Assembly (NCBI RefSeq): GCF_021404465.1
Contig: NZ_JABFTT010000010.1
Location: forward strand, 124,001-188,000
Direction: 5' to 3'
Origin: Billgrantia zhangzhouensis
GTDB lineage: Bacteria; Pseudomonadota; Gammaproteobacteria; Pseudomonadales; Halomonadaceae
Length of the DNA stretch: 64,000 bases
In this document: positions 9,506-18,225 of the stretch, one piece after another
Numbering within the stretch: position 1 is the first letter of the stretch
Layout of the letters: every line of letters begins with the position of its first letter
Notes under the pieces: generated by a model
What the model was told of the DNA's origin: nothing
The model's input: only the letters and a program-made list of their open reading frames with translations
Database searches by the model: none
Made by a program: the position numbers and the translations under genes

Positions 9506-10846
9506 TCAATCCAATTCGCCGATGGTTTCGCCCAATACGTTGACGAGGCGGTCGATCTCGTCGCGCTCGACGATGAAGGGCAGGCCGAGCTGAATGGTGT
9601 CGCCGCCGTAGCGCACGTAGAAGCCCTTGTCCCAGCACTTCATGGCGATCTCGAAGGGGCGGCGGGCCGGTTCGCCGGGGTAGGGTTCGATCTGCAGGGC
9701 GCCGGCGAGCCCGTAATTGCGGATGTCGTTGATATAGCGCGTGCCCTTGAGCCCATGCAGGGCCTCCTCGAAGACCGGACTCATCTCGCGCACGCGCTCT
9801 ACCAGGCGGTCGTTCTCGAGCACGTCGAGTGCCGCCAGCGCCGCGGCACAGGCCACTGGATGCCCCGAGTAGGTGTAGCCGTGGGGCAGCTCGAGCATAT
9901 AGTCGGGCCCACCCTGTTCCATGAAGGTGTGGTAGATCTCTCCCTGCACGATGACCGCACCCATGGGCACCGCACCGTTGGTCAGTTGCTTGGCCACGTT
10001 GAGGATGTCCGGCACCACGCCGAACTCCTCGGCACCGGTCATGGCGCCCATGCGCCCGAAACCGGTAATGACCTCGTCGAAGATCAGCAGGATGTCATGC
10101 GCATCGCAGATCTCGCGCAGCCGCTGCAGGTAACCCTTGGGCGGCGGAATCACCCCGGCCGAGCCGGCCAGCGGCTCGACGATCACCGCGGCGATGTTGG
10201 ACGCATCGTGCAGGGCGATCAGCTCCAGCAGTTCCTCGGCCCGCTCGGCGCCACGCTCGGGCATGCCCCTGGTGAAGGCGTTTTCCGCGAGCAGAGTGTG
10301 GGGCAGGTGGTCGGCATCGACGCCCTGGCCGAAAATGGTGCGGTTGGCGCCGATGCCCCCCAGGCTGAAGCCACCGAAGTTGACCCCGTGATACCCCTTG
10401 GCGCGACCGATCAGCTTGGTCTTGGTCGGCTTGCCCTTCTTGCGCCAGTAGGCGCGGGCGATCTTCAGTGCGGTGTCGGCACTCTCCGAGCCGGAGCCGG
10501 TGAAGAACACATGATCGAGGCCTTGGGGCGTCAACCCACGGAGCCTATGGGCCAACTCGAATGCCTTGGGATGGCCGAACTGGAAGGCCGGCGAATAGTC
10601 CAGCTCGGCTAGCTGACGGGCTACCGCCTCGGTGATCTCGGGGCGACAGTGGCCGGCACCGCAGGTCCACAGCCCGGAGAGACCGTCGAAGACCCGGCGG
10701 CCCTGGGCATCGGTCAGGTAGCTGCCCTGGGCGCCGACGATGATTCGCGGGTCGCGCTTGAACTGGCGGTTGCCGGTGTAGGGCATCCAGTAGGCGTCCA
10801 GTTGCTCCTGGCTCAGGCCAGCGTGCAGCGATTCTTGAACAGACAT
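9506..10846 (-). CDS. bauA: Omega-amino acid (beta-alanine)--pyruvate aminotransferase
   Basis: 446 residues, a class III PLP aminotransferase. PLP Lys is K286 in NVAKQLTNG, with D257 in IFDEVITGFGR holding the pyridine nitrogen. The N-terminus (DAYWMPYTGNRQFK) matches the beta-alanine:pyruvate enzymes. It makes malonate semialdehyde and alanine from beta-alanine. The ATG at 10846 is chosen because GAGGTG lies six bases upstream; an alternative in-frame start 15 codons earlier lacks this. Operon with mmsA; divergent LysR-type regulator upstream. Confidence 0.88.
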   Translation of the reverse strand: MSVQESLHAGLSQEQLDAYWMPYTGNRQFKRDPRIIVGAQGSYLTDAQGRRVFDGLSGLWTCGAGHCRPEITEAVARQLAELDYSPAFQFGHPKAFELAHRLRGLTPQGLDHVFFTGSGSESADTALKIARAYWRKKGKPTKTKLIGRAKGYHGVNFGGFSLGGIGANRTIFGQGVDADHLPHTLLAENAFTRGMPERGAERAEELLELIALHDASNIAAVIVEPLAGSAGVIPPPKGYLQRLREICDAHDILLIFDEVITGFGRMGAMTGAEEFGVVPDILNVAKQLTNGAVPMGAVIVQGEIYHTFMEQGGPDYMLELPHGYTYSGHPVACAAALAALDVLENDRLVERVREMSPVFEEALHGLKGTRYINDIRNYGLAGALQIEPYPGEPARRPFEIAMKCWDKGFYVRYGGDTIQLGLPFIVERDEIDRLVNVLGETIGELD

Positions 10847-10913
10847 GTCAGCACCTCGGTTGGCATTGCCGTTATTGGTGGCTTTCAGCAACAGGCTAGG
10901 ACGAAGTGAGGAT

Positions 10914-10961
10914 AAGTTAAATCAAGATCTTTTTAAGCTTACGCAAGCAGTTGCTTAACTT
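10914..10961. promoter_or_regulatory. Palindromic, AT-richer control region between bauA and the LysR gene
   Basis: Outer arms AAGTTAA (10914-10920) and TTAACTT (10955-10961) are symmetric around 10937.5. A second short dyad, GCAA-GCAG-TTGC, lies at 10943-10954. The region is clearly AT-richer than its surroundings and lies between divergent starts, as expected for a LysR activator site. The exact operator is inference. Confidence 0.45.
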
Positions 10962-11017
10962 TTCGTCCGGGCGGCGATATTCTCGAAGGCTAACGTCATG
11001 AACGAAGGGAGCGGCCC

Positions 11018-11941
11018 ATGTCACGCCGCAAGGAGACCCTGTCGGCCCAGCCCGGCGATGCCGATCTGCGCCTGCTGAAGATCTACCGCAAGGTGGTGGA
11101 GTGCGGCGGCTTTTCCGCTGCCGAGGTAGAGCTGAACATCAGCCGCGCCGCGATCAGCATGGCGATGAACGACCTCGAGACGCGCCTCGGCTTGCGGCTG
11201 TGTCTGCGTGGGCGCAGTGGCTTCTCCCTGACCGATGAAGGCGCGGAAGTCTACCAGGCGACCCTGCAGCTGCAGGCCGCGGTCGAAGGGTTTCGCACCC
11301 GGGTCAATGGCCTGCATGCCTGGCTCAAGGGCGAGCTCAACATCGGTATCACCGACAACCTGGTGACCATGCCGCAGATGCATATCACCAATTCCCTTAG
11401 CGCACTCAAGGAGCGCGGTCCGGATGTGCGCATCAATATTCGAATGATCCCGCCCAGCGAGATCGAGCTGGGCGTGCTCGACGGTCGCCTGCATACCGGC
11501 GTGATACCGTCGCTCAAGACTCTGCCGGGGCTCGACTATCTCCCGCTGTATGCGGAAACCTCCCAGCTCTATTGCGCCTCGGGCCACCCTTTGTTCGAGG
11601 CCGAAGGCGTGTCCGAGCACCAGTTGGCGAACTGCGATGCGGTGGTTCCGGCCTATGCCCAGACACCCGAGGTCAAGGCGCTGCACGAGCCGCTCAGGGC
11701 CGCTGCCTCGGCCACTGACCGGGAAGGGATCGCCTTTCTCATTCTCTCCAACCGCTATATCGGCTACCTGCCGACCCACTATGCCGAACGCTGGGTGAGA
11801 AGTGGCCGGATGCGAGCCCTGAATCCCGCGTGCTGGCACTATCTCACCCACTACAGTGCCATCACCCGCAAGGGCGCCCCACCCAACCTGGTGCTGGAAA
11901 CCTACCTCGAGGAGCTGCGGCGGTTGCAGAAAGACGAATGA
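11018..11941 (+). CDS. LysR-family regulator, likely controls the divergent beta-alanine operon (BauR-like)
   Basis: 307 residues. The N-terminal winged helix-turn-helix (about 17-75: LLKIYRKVVECGGFSAAEVELNI, then RAAISMAMNDLETRLG) is followed by a periplasmic-binding-like effector domain to the end. LysR proteins usually regulate the divergent neighbour, here bauA-mmsA, with a substrate-related coinducer. In Pseudomonas the bau genes also have a LysR activator, so the role is plausible, but the effector is not shown by the sequence. A hairpin follows seven bases after the stop. Confidence 0.85.
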   Translation: MSRRKETLSAQPGDADLRLLKIYRKVVECGGFSAAEVELNISRAAISMAMNDLETRLGLRLCLRGRSGFSLTDEGAEVYQATLQLQAAVEGFRTRVNGLHAWLKGELNIGITDNLVTMPQMHITNSLSALKERGPDVRINIRMIPPSEIELGVLDGRLHTGVIPSLKTLPGLDYLPLYAETSQLYCASGHPLFEAEGVSEHQLANCDAVVPAYAQTPEVKALHEPLRAAASATDREGIAFLILSNRYIGYLPTHYAERWVRSGRMRALNPACWHYLTHYSAITRKGAPPNLVLETYLEELRRLQKDE

Positions 11942-11970
11942 AGAAAACCCGGCAGGCTTGGCCTGCCGGG
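11941..11970 (-). terminator. Hairpin terminator between LysR gene and nhaC
   Basis: CCCGGCAGGC (11948-11957) and GCCTGCCGGG (11961-11970) with a TTG loop. On the minus strand it is followed by TTTTCTT, so it terminates nhaC. On the plus strand the stem directly follows the LysR stop but lacks a U-run. Confidence 0.8.
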
Positions 11971-12003
11971 TGGGTAACACGATCCCCCGAAGCGAGAAGC
12001 AGG

Positions 12004-13527
12004 TCAGTTGGTTCGTGTTGCCGGGGTGGTGCTTATGGAAGTCTCGCCAGCGGCGCCGAGGTCGGTCGCGATGGCTTCTCCCTGCTCCTTCCAGAGCTGG
12101 CGCTCTTCATCGCTCGCGCGGGGTGAGAATAGGCCGGTCTGCGCATAGAACAGGCCGATCACCGGCGACAGCCAGCAGGCGAAGGCCAGGGGGATGTACA
12201 GCAGGTTCTCGACGTTGCCGTCGGCGATGCCGAGTGCCAGGGCGCTGATCACGAAGGCGCCGCCGGCATTCCACGGAACCAGGGGCGAGATGAGCGTGCC
12301 GCCTTCCTCGATGGCGCGCGACAGGTTCAGGGTCGAATAGCCCATGCCGCGATAGGTGGGGGCATACATGCGTCCGGGCAGGGCGATCGAGAGGTAGGGG
12401 TCGCCGGCGACCAGGTTGGTGGAAACCGAGGTCAGCACGGCCGAGGTCTGCAGTCCGGCGAAGCTACGCACCTTGGTCATGATGGCGCGGATGATCGCTT
12501 CCAGGCAGCCGGTCTTCTCCAGCGCACCGCCAAAGCCCAGCGCGATGAGCACCAGCGAGATGGTCCACATCATCGACTGGATGCCGCCACGGTTGAGCAG
12601 GCTGTCCATGGCCGCGATGCCGGTATCGATCGAGTAACCGCTGTTGGCATAGGTCAGCACGTCATGCACGCCGACTCCCTGCACGAACATGGCGGTGACC
12701 GCACCGGCCAGGGCGCCGGCGAACAGCGACGGGATGGGCGGCATGCGCTTGACCGCGAGCACGATGACCAGTACCGCGGGCAGTAGCAGCCAGGCGGAAA
12801 TGGTGAAGTTCGCCTGCAGTGCCGAAGTGATGGCGTCGATCCGCTCGAAGGATGCGGAGTTGTCATCGATCAAGACGAAGCCGGCACCGAGATAGATGAC
12901 GAAGGCGATCAGCATGGCGGGGACCGTCGTCGGCATCATGTTCTTGATGTGCGAGAAGATGTCGGTGCCGGTGACCGCCGGGGCGAGGTTGGTGGTGTCC
13001 GACAGCGGCGAGACTTTGTCGCCGAAGAATGCCCCCGAGACCACCGCTCCGGCGGTCCAGTACATCGGGATGTCGAAGCCGGCGCCGATGCCCATCAGGG
13101 CCAGGCCCACCGTGCCGACGGTGCCCCAGGAGGTACCCAGCGCCAGCGAGACGATCGAACACAGCAGCATGGCCGCGGCCAGGAAGATGGTCGGCGAGAG
13201 AATCGTCAGGCCGTAGTAGATCAGGGTCGGAACGGTGCCGCTGGCGATCCAGACGCCAATGATCATGCCGACGCAGATCAGCACGGAGACGGAGGGCAGC
13301 GACACGTGAATGACGTGGAAGATGCCTTCTTCGATCTGCTTCCAGCGGAAGCCAAGCTTGACGCCTACCAGCGCCGTGATGGCCAGGCCGATGGCCAGGG
13401 GGATATGGGGCGTGAAATCGCCGAAGTAGAACAGCTGCACTGCCAGTACCAGCAGTGTCAGGACGACGGGAGTCAGCGCTAGCAGCAAACTTGGCTGCTG
13501 GTATTGGATGGACGTTGAACTTTTCAT
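12004..13527 (-). CDS. nhaC: NhaC-family Na+/H+ antiporter
   Basis: 507 residues with about 12 hydrophobic segments. The sequence matches the NhaC family: GTSWGTVGTVGLALMGIG, FFGDKVSPLSDTTNLAP, and near the C-terminus LISPLVPWNAGGAF. It exchanges cytoplasmic Na+ for protons, fitting a salt-tolerant host; some members carry organic acids instead. ATG at 13527 is preferred because AAGGGA lies upstream at good spacing; an in-frame start seven codons earlier is possible. A divergent Lrp-type regulator suggests control by an amino acid, which leaves room for a substrate other than Na+. Confidence 0.88.
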   Translation of the reverse strand: MKSSTSIQYQQPSLLLALTPVVLTLLVLAVQLFYFGDFTPHIPLAIGLAITALVGVKLGFRWKQIEEGIFHVIHVSLPSVSVLICVGMIIGVWIASGTVPTLIYYGLTILSPTIFLAAAMLLCSIVSLALGTSWGTVGTVGLALMGIGAGFDIPMYWTAGAVVSGAFFGDKVSPLSDTTNLAPAVTGTDIFSHIKNMMPTTVPAMLIAFVIYLGAGFVLIDDNSASFERIDAITSALQANFTISAWLLLPAVLVIVLAVKRMPPIPSLFAGALAGAVTAMFVQGVGVHDVLTYANSGYSIDTGIAAMDSLLNRGGIQSMMWTISLVLIALGFGGALEKTGCLEAIIRAIMTKVRSFAGLQTSAVLTSVSTNLVAGDPYLSIALPGRMYAPTYRGMGYSTLNLSRAIEEGGTLISPLVPWNAGGAFVISALALGIADGNVENLLYIPLAFACWLSPVIGLFYAQTGLFSPRASDEERQLWKEQGEAIATDLGAAGETSISTTPATRTN

Positions 13528-13659
13528 ATTAACTTTCCCTTGGAACAAATGTGCGTTGTTCTTGGTTTGCTTATTTATCGATAAGCACTACGCAGCTTCC
13601 CAACCCTCATCGCCATGCGCAGGCGACCAAGGCCGCTCACTGGGTTCTCCGGGTATCGT

Positions 13660-13673
13660 CTGGATCACCTCCT
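13660..13673. other. Sequence identical to the anti-Shine-Dalgarno tail of 16S rRNA
   Basis: CTGGATCACCTCCT on the plus strand repeats the 3' end of 16S rRNA; read on the minus strand it is a maximal Shine-Dalgarno sequence in the nhaC leader. No rRNA gene is attached. The rest of the 277-base gap (13528-13804) turns AT-rich towards the Lrp gene and shows no other clear element. Confidence 0.35.
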
Positions 13674-13804
13674 CGGGTCGTTATCGTTGTTGTCATGTGT
13701 ACCGTTCTTCAAGCCTAATTGTTGGTCAATCTTGATAGGAATTGGCTCTAAATAACGCTAAATTGTTTTACCTTTATCCTTAAAAACAAATATTGGTAGG
13801 CAAT

Positions 13805-14293
13805 ATGGCTAGTAAACTGGACCGCATAGATCGCCGTATCCTGAACCAGTTGCAGGAGAACGGGCGTCTTTCCATCGTGGAGCTCGCCAGCCGGGTCAAC
13901 CTGACCAAGACGCCTTGCGCTCAGCGGGTACGTCGGCTCGAGCAGACCGGCATCATCCGCGGCTACCGTGCCGACCTCGATCCGGAGCAACTGGGGGCGG
14001 GCCACGTACTGGTGGTGCTGGTGACGATGGAAAAGACCAGCGAAGACGCCTTGGATCGTTTCAACGAGGCCGTGCGTCTCATCCCCGAAGTTCAGGGCTG
14101 CTACATGGTAGCGGGGAACTTCGACTACATGCTCAAGGTGAGAACCCATGACATCTCTCATTACCGGGCCGTGCTGGTCCAGCAGATCGGTCGGTTGCCG
14201 AATGTCCATCAAACGCACTCCTTCGTGGTAATGGAGCTGGTGAAAGACGAAGTGACGGTGCCGGTTCCCATCGATAACTACTTCCAGCCGTAA
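13805..14293 (+). CDS. Lrp/AsnC-family regulator
   Basis: 162 residues. The N-terminal winged helix (about 4-62, KLDRIDRRILNQLQENGRLS and NLTKTPCAQRVRRLEQTGII) is followed by an RAM ligand-binding ferredoxin-like domain (about 68-150). The ATG at 13805 is used; GGTAGG lies five bases upstream. Such proteins sense amino acids and often control catabolic or transport genes next door, here the divergent nhaC and possibly the convergent amaA-amaB. It stops five bases before the end of amaA. The effector is unknown. Confidence 0.88.
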   Translation: MASKLDRIDRRILNQLQENGRLSIVELASRVNLTKTPCAQRVRRLEQTGIIRGYRADLDPEQLGAGHVLVVLVTMEKTSEDALDRFNEAVRLIPEVQGCYMVAGNFDYMLKVRTHDISHYRAVLVQQIGRLPNVHQTHSFVVMELVKDEVTVPVPIDNYFQP

Positions 14294-14298
14294 GCTTC

Positions 14299-15579
14299 TC
14301 AACTCAACACTCTCAAGCATTGCCCCGTGTGGTAGAGTATGAAGCCGCTTTCGTAACCGGAGCTACGCAGCGCCCTGGCCCGTATCGGCCGGGGTGTGCG
14401 AATTGGTAGGGGGAGGGCGTCGTCCTCGCCGGTCATCAGATACTGGGCGAAACCCTTGCCCACCACGGTGCCAGTGGTGATACCGCGCCCGTTGTAGCCG
14501 GAGACACCCAGCACACCCGGGGCAAGCTCGAAGAGGCGCAGCGTATGATCGGGCGTGAAGCCGATTCGTCCCGTCCAGCTGTATTCCCACTCGATACTGC
14601 CCAACCGAGGGAAATAATGACGCTGGATGCGGTTGGCCCAGCAGCGGAGGAAGGCGGCGGGTTTGCCTGCCCCCTTGCCGAGGCTGCCGAGGATCAGTCG
14701 GCCTTCTGCATCGCGACGCATGCTGCTCAGCACCATGCGGGTGTCCCAGGCACCCTGGCGCCCCGGCAGGATCTCATCGGCAGCCCCGCCGGATAGCGGT
14801 CGGGAGGCGACTTGGTAGAAGTGGCCGACGAAGAAATGGCGGCGGACCTCGTTCCAGCGGTCCTCGGTATAGGCGTTGGTGGCAAGCACCAGACGCTGGG
14901 CCTGGACGCTGCCGTGAGCGGTGGTGATCCGCCAGCGGTCTCTCGCTCGGGCGACGGCGGTGGCGGCGCTATGGGTGTATAGGCGTGCGCCGGCCGCTTT
15001 CGCGGCACGTGCCAGGCCGCGAGTGTAGGCGGCGGGGTTCAGGGTCCCGGCACGGTGGTCGAGCAGGGCGCGGTGGATGCGCCGGGTGCCCACGTATTCC
15101 CGGCAGGCCGCTGCCTTGAGCAGTTCCACGGGAGCCCCGCGTCGCTGCAACTGCTCCGCTCGCCGCGCCAGTTCCTGCTCGCCTTTACCGTTATGTGCCA
15201 AGTGCAGAGTGCCGCTGCGGGTTGCCTGGCATGCGATACCGTGCCGCTCGATCAGCGAGAAGACGACCGCAGGGGCGCCGCCGAGAATCGTGTTGGCGCG
15301 CTCGCCGATCTCCTCGCCAAGCACCGCGAGGATGTCGTCCGGTGGAATCCACAGTCCCGCATTGACGAGTCCGACATTGCGTCCCGAAGCGCCGCTAGGG
15401 AGGTCGCCTGCTTCGATCAGGGTCACGCTGACGCCAGCCTCAGCCAGGTGTAGGGCGGTGCTGAGACCGGTAATCCCTCCACCGATCACCAGCACATCGG
15501 TGCTGCGCTCACCCTGCAGCATGGCCTGATCCGGGGGCGGCTCCGGAGAGGTGTCGTGCCAGAGACAGCGCTCCTTCAT
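14299..15579 (-). CDS. amaA: FAD-dependent amine oxidase, likely L-pipecolate oxidase AmaA
   Basis: 426 residues of the DAO family. The FAD dinucleotide motif VIGGGITGLSTALHLAEAG starts at about residue 31, and a GVLGVSGYNGRGITTG flavin motif lies near the C-terminus. Gamma-glutamylputrescine oxidases look alike, so on its own the substrate is ambiguous. The paired downstream partner in the lysine pathway, the AmaB-type dehydrogenase, is encoded immediately upstream on the same strand, and this pair and these lengths match amaAB of Pseudomonas putida. ATG at 15579 has GGGAGG four bases upstream; the long upstream extension overlaps amaB and is rejected. Confidence 0.75.
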   Translation of the reverse strand: MKERCLWHDTSPEPPPDQAMLQGERSTDVLVIGGGITGLSTALHLAEAGVSVTLIEAGDLPSGASGRNVGLVNAGLWIPPDDILAVLGEEIGERANTILGGAPAVVFSLIERHGIACQATRSGTLHLAHNGKGEQELARRAEQLQRRGAPVELLKAAACREYVGTRRIHRALLDHRAGTLNPAAYTRGLARAAKAAGARLYTHSAATAVARARDRWRITTAHGSVQAQRLVLATNAYTEDRWNEVRRHFFVGHFYQVASRPLSGGAADEILPGRQGAWDTRMVLSSMRRDAEGRLILGSLGKGAGKPAAFLRCWANRIQRHYFPRLGSIEWEYSWTGRIGFTPDHTLRLFELAPGVLGVSGYNGRGITTGTVVGKGFAQYLMTGEDDALPLPIRTPRPIRARALRSSGYESGFILYHTGQCLRVLS

Positions 15580-15653
15580 TGTGCCTCCCGTACATGGGGT
15601 GATGGGGAAGGCTTCGGCGAGCTGCTGTGCCGAAGCTGAGGATGCCCAGTCGA

Positions 15654-17147
15654 TCAGTCGAACTTGATACCTTGGGCGAGCGGCAGCTCCCTGGAGTAAT
15701 TGACGGTGTTGGTCTGGCGGCGCATGTAGCTCTTCCATACGTCGGAGCCCGATTCGCGGCCGCCGCCGGTCTCCTTCTCGCCACCGAAGGCACCGCCGAT
15801 CTCGGCGCCGCTGGGGCCGATGTTGACGTTGGCGATACCGCAATCGCTGCCCACTGCGGAGACGAAGGTTTCCGCCTCGCGCACGTCGGTGGTGAAGATG
15901 CAGGAGGAGAGACCCTGGGGCACGTCGTTGTTGAGTGCGATGGCTACATCGAGCGCTTCGTAGCCGATCACGTAGAGAATCGGTGCGAAGGTTTCGTGCC
16001 GCACCAGATCGCTCTGGCCTTCGACCTCGACGATGGCCGGTGCCACGTAGTAACCCTCAGGATACTGCTCTGCGAGCTGGCGCTGGCCGCCGAATACGTT
16101 GGCACCCTGCTCGTGGGCCTGGGTCAGCACCGTCTGCATGGTGTCGAAGGCTTGGCGGTCGATCAGTGGGCCGATCAGGTTGCCTTCGAGCGGGTCGCCG
16201 ATACTGATGCCGGCATAAGCCTGCTTGAGGCGGGCAACGACCTCCTCCTTGATGGAACGATGCACGACCAGACGGCGCAGCGTGGTGCAACGCTGGCCAG
16301 CGGTCCCCACCGCTGAGAAGAGGATGGCGCGCACGGCCATGTCGAGGTCGGCGCTGGACGTCAGGATCATGGCGTTGTTGCCGCCCAGCTCGAGGATACT
16401 GCGACCGAAGCGGGCGGCCACGCGCGGCCCCACGTCACGGCCCATTCGCGTGCTGCCGGTGGCACTGATCAGGGGAATTCTGGCGTCGTCGGCCAGTTGC
16501 TCGCCCGCGGCACGCTTGCCGATGATCACTTGGCTGAGGTATTGGGGCGCGTCATCGCCGAACTCGGCCATGGCACGTTCGAGCAGTGCCTGGCAGGCCA
16601 GGGCGGTGAGAGGTGTCTTCTCGGAGGGCTTCCACAGCAGGCTGTCGCCGCATACCAGGGCCAGTGCCGCGTTCCAGGCCCAGGGGGCAACCGGAAAATT
16701 GAAGGCGGTGATCAACCCGATCGGGCCGAGCGGGTGCCAGCTCTCACGCATATGGTGTCCGGGACGCTCGGAGGCGATAGTGAGGCCATAGAGCTGGCGG
16801 GACTGCCCAACGGCGAGGTCGCAGATGTCGATCATCTCCTGCACTTCACCGAGCCCTTCCTGAAGGATCTTGCCGCACTCCCAGGTGACCAGTGCACCCA
16901 GGTCCTCCTTGTGGCGGCGCAGTTGATCGCCGAACAGGCGTACCAGCTCGCCGCGACGCGGGGCGGGCACCTGGCGCCACGCTTTAAAAGCGCGCTGGGC
17001 GTTGGCGATGGCCGTGTCGATCTCTTGGGCAGTGGCCGTGCGCACACGACCGATCTCGCTGCCGTCGATAGGCGTGGCGACCGCGATATCGCCGTCTCGG
17101 TACTGTTCAGGCGCCACGCCGAGGCGCTGCATCAGGGAGTCGATCAT
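15654..17147 (-). CDS. amaB: Piperideine-6-carboxylate / aminoadipate-semialdehyde dehydrogenase (ALDH7 type)
   Basis: 497 residues. ALDH7-family catalytic residues are E253 (ILELGGNNA) and C287 (GTAGQRC). The typical ALDH7 segment ETGGGRESGSDVWKSYMRR occurs near the C-terminus. It oxidises the product of pipecolate oxidation to L-2-aminoadipate in bacterial lysine catabolism. The start at 17147 has AGGAG six bases upstream. It is the first gene of a two-gene unit with amaA (74-base gap). A LysR regulator is divergent. Human ALDH7A1 is the well-known relative. Confidence 0.87.
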   Translation of the reverse strand: MIDSLMQRLGVAPEQYRDGDIAVATPIDGSEIGRVRTATAQEIDTAIANAQRAFKAWRQVPAPRRGELVRLFGDQLRRHKEDLGALVTWECGKILQEGLGEVQEMIDICDLAVGQSRQLYGLTIASERPGHHMRESWHPLGPIGLITAFNFPVAPWAWNAALALVCGDSLLWKPSEKTPLTALACQALLERAMAEFGDDAPQYLSQVIIGKRAAGEQLADDARIPLISATGSTRMGRDVGPRVAARFGRSILELGGNNAMILTSSADLDMAVRAILFSAVGTAGQRCTTLRRLVVHRSIKEEVVARLKQAYAGISIGDPLEGNLIGPLIDRQAFDTMQTVLTQAHEQGANVFGGQRQLAEQYPEGYYVAPAIVEVEGQSDLVRHETFAPILYVIGYEALDVAIALNNDVPQGLSSCIFTTDVREAETFVSAVGSDCGIANVNIGPSGAEIGGAFGGEKETGGGRESGSDVWKSYMRRQTNTVNYSRELPLAQGIKFD

Positions 17148-17268
17148 TCTTTCTCCTATCGTTATTATCCAAGAATGTCGTGACGCCCAGTATCGCTACC
17201 ACTGCCGAGCGGCAACAAGCGACGATTACGATACATGTCATTCCTTAATTTCATGCTAGGCGGGCGAA

Positions 17269-18156
17269 ATGAGTCGTCGACACCTTCCTTCCCTGGCCGG
17301 GCTGCAATGCTTCGAGGCGGCGGCCCGCCATCTGAGCTTCACCCGCGCGGCAGATGAGTTGAGCCTGACCCAGAGCGCCGTGAGCAAGCAGGTCGCACAG
17401 TTGGAGTCGCTCCTGGAGCATCCGCTATTCCGGCGCATCCGTCGGCGCTTGCACCTCACCCCGGAGGGGGCAATCTACCTCGGCGAAGCGCGCAAGATTC
17501 TCGCCCAGGTGGAGATGTCGACGCGCTACATGCAGTCCTACGGTGGCGAGGCGGACGTGCTCAACGTGGCGACCCTGCCCACCTTCGGCGCGCGCTGGCT
17601 GGTCCCGCGGCTCAACGGTTTCCGCTTTCGACACCCCAACATCAACCTCAACATCAGCAACCGGGTCGAGCCGTTCGATATGCAGCAGGAGCGGGTGGAG
17701 GTGGCGTTCTTCTTCGGTCACGGAGCCTGGCCCAAGGCCGAATGCATCAGGTTGCTCAAGGAGGAGATCGTGCCGGTCTGCTCGCCGCAGGCCTTGGTGG
17801 GTATGAGGGTGGAGGAACCGCTGGCGCTGACGCGGCTCGTGCTGCTGCAGAGCACTACCCGGCCGGAGGCATGGCACGACTGGTTCGATGCCCAAGGCCA
17901 ATACACCGAGCACAGCTACCATGGGCCGCGCTTCGACACCTTCTATATGGCGCTACGTGCGGCGCAGGCCGGCTGCGGCGTGGCGCTGGTGCCGCGCTTC
18001 CTGGCCCAGGAGGAGATCGACGAGGGCAAGCTGATGGTTCCCTGGCCGTTCAGCCTGAAGAGCCGGGACGGCTACTACATGGCCTACCCGGAGCACATGG
18101 CGGATCTCTACAAGGTGCGCGCCTTCATCGATTGGATACGCGAGCGCATCGTCTGA
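17269..18156 (+). CDS. LysR-family regulator (GcvA-like), likely for amaB-amaA
   Basis: 295 residues. The winged helix-turn-helix lies at about 6-64 (LAGLQCFEAAARHLSFTRAADEL, SQSAVSKQ-type helix as TQSAVSKQVAQLESLL), followed by an effector domain of the GcvA/AmpR subgroup. It is divergent from amaB with 121 bases between the starts, the classic arrangement for control of that operon. The ligand, perhaps pipecolate or aminoadipate, is inference. A hairpin terminator follows 16 bases after the stop. Confidence 0.85.
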   Translation: MSRRHLPSLAGLQCFEAAARHLSFTRAADELSLTQSAVSKQVAQLESLLEHPLFRRIRRRLHLTPEGAIYLGEARKILAQVEMSTRYMQSYGGEADVLNVATLPTFGARWLVPRLNGFRFRHPNINLNISNRVEPFDMQQERVEVAFFFGHGAWPKAECIRLLKEEIVPVCSPQALVGMRVEEPLALTRLVLLQSTTRPEAWHDWFDAQGQYTEHSYHGPRFDTFYMALRAAQAGCGVALVPRFLAQEEIDEGKLMVPWPFSLKSRDGYYMAYPEHMADLYKVRAFIDWIRERIV

Positions 18157-18172
18157 CGGCGAAACGAAAGCA

Positions 18173-18190
18173 CCCCTGCCGAGGCAGGGG
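18173..18190. terminator. Bidirectional hairpin between LysR gene and acyl-CoA synthetase
   Basis: CCCCTGCC and GGCAGGGG arms with a two-base loop. On the minus strand it is followed by TGCTTTCGTTTC, a broken T-rich run; on the plus strand no U-run follows. It lies between two convergent stops. Confidence 0.6.
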
Positions 18191-18225
18191 CGTGACGGTC
18201 GGCAAGTCATCGCCTTGTCAGCGGT

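Noticed and set aside
13599..13673. 23-codon GTG leader peptide before nhaC
   Set aside because: The start codon lies inside its own Shine-Dalgarno sequence and nothing else supports translation; kept only as a remark under the anti-Shine-Dalgarno finding.
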